A stretch of 6,477 bases of DNA from Trueperaceae bacterium (GTDB lineage: Bacteria > Deinococcota > Deinococci > Deinococcales > Trueperaceae). The notes under the pieces were generated by a model. It made no database searches. It was not told the DNA's origin and worked only from the letters and a program-made list of their open reading frames with translations. Shown piece by piece: positions 5,338 through 6,477 of the stretch. Where the stretch lies: contig JAGXHO010000158.1 of NCBI GenBank assembly GCA_024636105.1, forward strand, positions 1-6,477, in the 5' to 3' direction. Positions within the stretch are counted from its first letter, which is position 1. The number at the start of each line of letters is the position of its first letter. Position numbers and translations under genes: made by a program.

Positions 5338-6411
5338 ATGAACGCACCCGCCTTCACGGCGGTCGTCATGGCCGGCGGCCAGGGGCAGCGCTTCTGGCCA
5401 CTTTCCACCGCCGACCGGCCCAAGCAGTTCCTCGACCTCGAACGCACCGGACGCACCCTGCTGCAAGCGACCGTCGACCGGCTACTCCCGCTCACCGGCG
5501 GCTACGAGCACCTCTACGTGGCCACCGCCGCCCGCTACGTGGGCCTGGTGCGCGAGCAACTTCCGGACCTCCCCGGGCGCAACGTCCTCGTCGAACCGAC
5601 CCCCCGCGACAGCGCCCCCGCCGTCGCCCTCGCGAGCCTCGCCGTCCACGAGCGCACCGGCGGCACCACCCTAGGCTTCTTCAGCAGCGATCACCGCATC
5701 GGCGACGTCCCCGCCTTCCAAGAGGCCGTCCGCAAGGCGATCGCCCTGGCCGACGGCGAGCGCGGCCTCGTCACCCTCGGCATCGCGCCCACCCACCCCG
5801 CCACCGCGTACGGGTACATCCAGCGCGGCGCTGCGGTCGGCACCGGCCACCGCGTCGCGCGCTTCGTCGAGAAACCCAACGCCCCCACCGCCCAACGCTA
5901 CGTCGACGCCGGCGACTACCTCTGGAACGCCGGCATCTTCGTTTGGCGCAGCGACGTCATCCTCGAAGAACTCGACCGCCACGCCCCCGACCTCATGCGG
6001 CCCCTGCGCGCAGCGGTCAAGGACGGCCGCGTCAAGGACGTCTTCCCCACCCTCCCCAAGACCAGCATCGACTTCGCCCTCATGGAACACACCGACCGCG
6101 CCTACGTCATCCCCGTCGCCTGCGACTGGGACGACATCGGCGATTGGGTCGCCCTGGAACGGCTGCTCGGCCAGGACGGCGACACCAACACCGTGGTCGG
6201 CACGCACGTCGGGCACGAGACCAGCGGCAACATCATCTACACCGACGGGCCCGACGACGTGATCGTCACCGTGGGCGTTGACGACCTCGTGGTCGTCAAG
6301 CGCGGGGACACGGTGCTGCTGGTCGCGAAGGACCGGGTCGCCGATCTGAAGAAGTTGCTGACGGACGAAAAGTTGACGAACGGAAGCATCGCCACGCTGG
6401 ATGAGGCATGA
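5338..6411 (+). CDS. manC: Mannose-1-phosphate guanylyltransferase (GDP-mannose pyrophosphorylase)
   Basis: This 357-residue cytoplasmic enzyme joins mannose-1-phosphate and GTP to give GDP-mannose and pyrophosphate. The nucleotidyltransferase signature is at 10-31 (VMAGGQGQRFWPLS...RPKQFL), followed by VEPTPRDSAPA (85-95), SSDHRI (116-121; the family more often has Pro in place of Ser116), ATAYGYIQ (155-162), FVEKPN (176-181), YLWNAGIF (194-201), SIDFALMEHTDRAYVIPV (243-260) and DWDDIGDW (263-270). A short left-handed-helix-like tail follows, with VVVKRGDTVLLV at 318-329. The length fits the single-domain form without the C-terminal phosphomannose isomerase domain found in many proteobacterial ManC/AlgA proteins. 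The ATG at 5338 gives the conserved N-terminus directly, and there is no clear Shine-Dalgarno. The gmd start follows after 7 bp, so they are very likely co-transcribed for surface-sugar synthesis. Third-position C dominates most of the gene, but the last 50 or so codons use more G-ending codons. Confidence 0.96.
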   Translation: MNAPAFTAVVMAGGQGQRFWPLSTADRPKQFLDLERTGRTLLQATVDRLLPLTGGYEHLYVATAARYVGLVREQLPDLPGRNVLVEPTPRDSAPAVALASLAVHERTGGTTLGFFSSDHRIGDVPAFQEAVRKAIALADGERGLVTLGIAPTHPATAYGYIQRGAAVGTGHRVARFVEKPNAPTAQRYVDAGDYLWNAGIFVWRSDVILEELDRHAPDLMRPLRAAVKDGRVKDVFPTLPKTSIDFALMEHTDRAYVIPVACDWDDIGDWVALERLLGQDGDTNTVVGTHVGHETSGNIIYTDGPDDVIVTVGVDDLVVVKRGDTVLLVAKDRVADLKKLLTDEKLTNGSIATLDEA

Positions 6412-6418
6412 TGACCCC

Positions 6419-6477
6419 ATGAAACGTGCCCTGATCACCGGCATCACCGGCCAAGACGGCAGCTACCTGGCCGAACA
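6419..6477 (+). CDS. gmd: GDP-mannose 4,6-dehydratase, N-terminal fragment (cut by window)
   Basis: Only the first 19 codons are in the window: MKRALITGITGQDGSYLAE, followed by two bases of the next codon. This is the highly conserved N-terminus of GDP-mannose 4,6-dehydratase, with the Rossmann glycine motif GITGQDG that binds NADP. The enzyme converts GDP-mannose to GDP-4-keto-6-deoxymannose, the precursor of GDP-fucose, GDP-rhamnose and GDP-perosamine. It directly follows manC, the source of its substrate. The ATG at 6419 is the only start that gives the conserved frame; the ATGs at 6408 and 6411 are in other frames. A GAGG at 6403-6406 is a distant, weak ribosome site, so coupling to manC is likely. 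The fragment is short, but the motif is distinctive. Confidence 0.88.
   Translation, partial: MKRALITGITGQDGSYLAE

Noticed and set aside
5298..5340. Small upstream open frame (ATG 5298, preceded by AAAGGAG) regulating manC
   Set aside because: It has no stop before manC but runs through it in another frame, and its ribosome site is part of an inverted repeat; if manC is leaderless the frame is not transcribed.
4911..6281. A 456-codon plus-strand open frame spanning the control region and manC
   Set aside because: It is in a different frame from manC, and its translation in the manC part is an Arg/Pro/His-rich shadow.
6408..6413. ATG codons at 6408 and 6411 as alternative gmd starts
   Set aside because: They are out of frame with the conserved MKRALITGITGQDG sequence.
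5671..6447. A 258-codon minus-strand open frame opposite manC and the gmd start
   Set aside because: It is a Val/Asp/Gly-rich mirror of manC codons with no recognised domain.
1..6477. tRNA, rRNA, CRISPR arrays, insertion sequences or attachment sites
   Set aside because: No clover-leaf sequences, regularly spaced direct repeats, transposase motifs or terminal repeats were seen on reading both strands.

Overview
The window is high-GC bacterial DNA with tightly packed genes and no sign of mobile elements, CRISPR arrays or structural RNAs. It holds two divergently transcribed gene groups separated by a control region of about 315 bp (5023-5337). The taxon cannot be fixed from this sequence alone. 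Three things make a Deinococcota-like (Deinococcus/Trueperaceae-type) diderm my best guess: the very high GC, a solute-binding protein with a signal-peptidase-I leader instead of a lipoprotein leader, and an apparently leaderless promoter at manC. This is inference only.

Left group (minus strand, 5022 down to the left edge): five genes read in the order regulator (GntR family with HutC/UTRA ligand domain), extracellular solute-binding protein family 5, DppB-type permease, DppC-type permease, and an M19-family membrane-dipeptidase homologue cut by the left edge. The junctions are an ATGA overlap, a 4-bp gap, a 10-bp gap and a 7-bp gap, so this is almost certainly one translationally coupled operon. 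The logic is that a peptide-like compound is captured in the periplasm, imported through the two permeases and processed by the dipeptidase homologue, under a regulator that probably senses a small metabolite. The ABC ATPases needed to power import are not in the window. The dipeptidase homologue is notable because it lacks the canonical HxD and bridging-Glu metal ligands while keeping the later two histidines.

Control region: on the minus strand there is a sigma70-like promoter for the regulator operon, with an inverted repeat (TCCGA-N4-TCGGA) abutting its -10 box, plus a GC hairpin in the leader and an unusually long Shine-Dalgarno. On the plus side there is a compact G-quadruplex-forming run, two successive inverted repeats, and a -10-like hexamer six bases before the manC ATG.

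Right group (plus strand, 5338 to the right edge): manC (mannose-1-phosphate guanylyltransferase) followed after 7 bp by the first 19 codons of gmd (GDP-mannose 4,6-dehydratase). Together they make GDP-mannose and then GDP-4-keto-6-deoxymannose, precursors for fucose, rhamnose or perosamine-type sugars in surface polysaccharides. This is probably the start of a polysaccharide nucleotide-sugar operon running off the right edge.
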